From contig SLDF01000317.1 of NCBI GenBank assembly GCA_007125435.1, positions 1 through 5,098 of the forward strand: a stretch of 5,098 nt of DNA, read 5' to 3'. The DNA is from Saprospiraceae bacterium (lineage in GTDB: Bacteria; Bacteroidota; Bacteroidia; Chitinophagales; Saprospiraceae). The notes below the pieces were generated by a model. It was not told the origin of the DNA and did no database searches. It was given only the letters and a program-made list of their open reading frames with translations. Shown here one piece after another: positions 4,029-5,098 of this stretch. A program made the translations under genes and the position numbers. The first letter of the stretch is position 1, and each line of letters begins with the position of its first letter.

Positions 4029-5015
4029 ATGATCTTAAATCAAATTAAATATTGTCCGGGTACTTTAGCTGAAGGTCATACAACTTACAGCAGAGTATGT
4101 CTGTCAAAATTATTCAAAGGGAGAAAAGTGTATCACATATTGCCTTATGACTCTCCGGCGTCAAATATAGAAACAAATAAACTATTTAATAACAATCGTA
4201 AACGAATGTCAATTTCTGGTGTGCAAGAGAAGTTTTCAATGTTGCTGTATAAAAACAAATTAAGGCTAATCCACGAAGGAGAACAAGGAGAGTATATACT
4301 TAAACCCATTCCAAGCGCGGGAAATAGACCGGAGTGCATGCCAGCGAATGAACATTTAACAATGCAAATTGCAAAACAAGCTTTTGGAATAGAAGTAGCT
4401 GAAAACGCATTAATATTTTTCAAAAATGGTTCTCCTGCATATATTACAAAAAGATTTGATTTAAAAGAAGACGGTTCAAAATTAGCGCAGGAGGACTTTG
4501 CTTCACTCTCAAGAAAAACATCCCAAACACATGGTGAGTACTACAAGTATTCGGGTCATTACCTAGAATTATTTGAAATAATGAAAAAGTTCGTGCCGGC
4601 ATACCTCCTAGAAGCACCAAACCTATTGAAAGTATTAATTTTCAATTATTTGTTCTCAAATGGAGATGCTCATCTTAAAAACTTTTCTTTAATAGAAACC
4701 TCAATGGGTGACTTTAAATTAAGCCCTGCATATGATTTGTTTAATAGTAGTTTACATATTGAGGACACAGATTTTGCATTAGAATATGGCCTTTTACCCA
4801 AAAAACTGGCACAAGGTAATGTTAGTGCACAATTTAGAGCTCTATCGCAAAAGGCAGGGATTAATAAGAAGATTTATGATGACATACTAGGTGTAATGCT
4901 TAATCAAACTAGTTTGGTTAAGAAATTAACTTTTTCGTCTTTTTTGGATAAAAAAATACAAAGAAACTATTTTCAGTCTTATCAAAGACGGCTAAAAAAA
5001 CTTACAAAAGAATAA
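4029..5015 (+). CDS. hipT: HipT-like serine/threonine kinase toxin (HipA C-terminal kinase)
   Basis: The protein has 328 residues and matches HipA without its N1 domain. Seen in order are the CPGTLAEG segment (9-16), the SIS motif (61-63) followed by GVQEK (64-68) in the ATP-loop region, lysine 92 in YILKP (probable ATP-contact Lys), NEHLTMQIAK (107-116), KRFDL (141-145), the catalytic loop NGDAHLKNFSL (211-221, Asp213 and Asn218) and the metal-binding SPAYDLF (232-238, Asp236). All kinase residues appear intact, so it should be active. Family members phosphorylate aminoacyl-tRNA synthetases: HipA acts on GltX and HipT of E. coli O127 on TrpS. The target here is unknown. The SIS serines are autophosphorylation sites in HipT. 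It is the last gene of hipBST. A frameshifted hipA is less likely because the gap to hipS is clean, with a stop, 4 nt and an ATG. Confidence 0.88.
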   Translation: MILNQIKYCPGTLAEGHTTYSRVCLSKLFKGRKVYHILPYDSPASNIETNKLFNNNRKRMSISGVQEKFSMLLYKNKLRLIHEGEQGEYILKPIPSAGNRPECMPANEHLTMQIAKQAFGIEVAENALIFFKNGSPAYITKRFDLKEDGSKLAQEDFASLSRKTSQTHGEYYKYSGHYLELFEIMKKFVPAYLLEAPNLLKVLIFNYLFSNGDAHLKNFSLIETSMGDFKLSPAYDLFNSSLHIEDTDFALEYGLLPKKLAQGNVSAQFRALSQKAGINKKIYDDILGVMLNQTSLVKKLTFSSFLDKKIQRNYFQSYQRRLKKLTKE

Positions 5016-5025
5016 ACCCGATTTA

Positions 5026-5074
5026 TGCATTAGCGATTTTTAATACGGCTTGAAATCGACGAAACCCTAATGCA
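5026..5074. repeat. Inverted repeat downstream of hipT
   Basis: TGCATTAG (5026-5033) pairs with CTAATGCA (5067-5074), and the adjoining CGATTT (5034-5039) pairs with AAATCG (5053-5058), leaving an 8-base one-sided bulge (5059-5066). It could end the hipBST transcript, although no T-run follows. It could also be the edge of a further repeat. On the minus strand a frame runs from the window edge to a stop at 5023-5025 and ends FQAVLKIANA, so the region may instead be the tail of a minus-strand gene or repeat outside the window. Confidence 0.5.
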
Positions 5075-5098
5075 CAAACCAAGTTAAACATGAGCATA

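Noticed and set aside
4145..4423. Minus-strand open frame within hipT
   Set aside because: It is antisense to the conserved kinase region and is best explained by codon bias of the forward gene.
3701..5015. hipA broken by a frameshift or stop into two pieces
   Set aside because: The break falls exactly at the N1 domain border, with a stop, 4 nt and an ATG. Both parts are intact and match the described HipS/HipT split.

Overview
The window is AT-rich and looks like accessory DNA from a member of the Bacteroidota. The evidence is indirect. The genes lack Shine-Dalgarno sites. Candidate promoters read TTG/TTTG followed about 17-20 nt later by TAnnTTT. The DUF4328 membrane protein and the HipS/HipT pair have the look typical of that phylum. 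I cannot name a genus. No rRNA, tRNA or CRISPR array is visible.

Layout from left to right. Positions 1-90 hold the probable tail of an upstream gene. A structured repeat (copy 1, 141-354) leads directly into a DUF4328 membrane protein gene (366-1091). Next comes a secreted hypothetical protein with a TTG start (1225-1923). An attC-like folded element (1934-1992) and a long perfect hairpin (1997-2047) follow it. A matching half-site (1193-1199) lies before this gene, so the gene may sit in a cassette-like unit. After a T-rich spacer comes repeat copy 2 (2255-2425), then a ParD/ParE toxin-antitoxin pair (2493-3015). A spacer, repeat copy 3 (3165-3345) and a three-gene hipB-hipS-hipT operon (3490-5015) complete the gene content. 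The window ends in an inverted-repeat element.

How the genes work together. parDE and hipBST are two independent, self-contained toxin-antitoxin modules in tandem. ParD should neutralise ParE. In hipBST the HipA-type kinase is naturally split: HipS carries the small N-terminal subdomain and HipT the kinase core. HipB should bind DNA and repress the operon. Three GCA-N6-TGC sites spaced exactly 61 bp apart flank the predicted hipBST promoter and run into the hipB start codon, making them a strong candidate for the autoregulatory operator.

The two least ordinary features are this phased triple operator and the family of about 180-nt structured repeats. One repeat copy, always in the same orientation, heads each of three gene modules.
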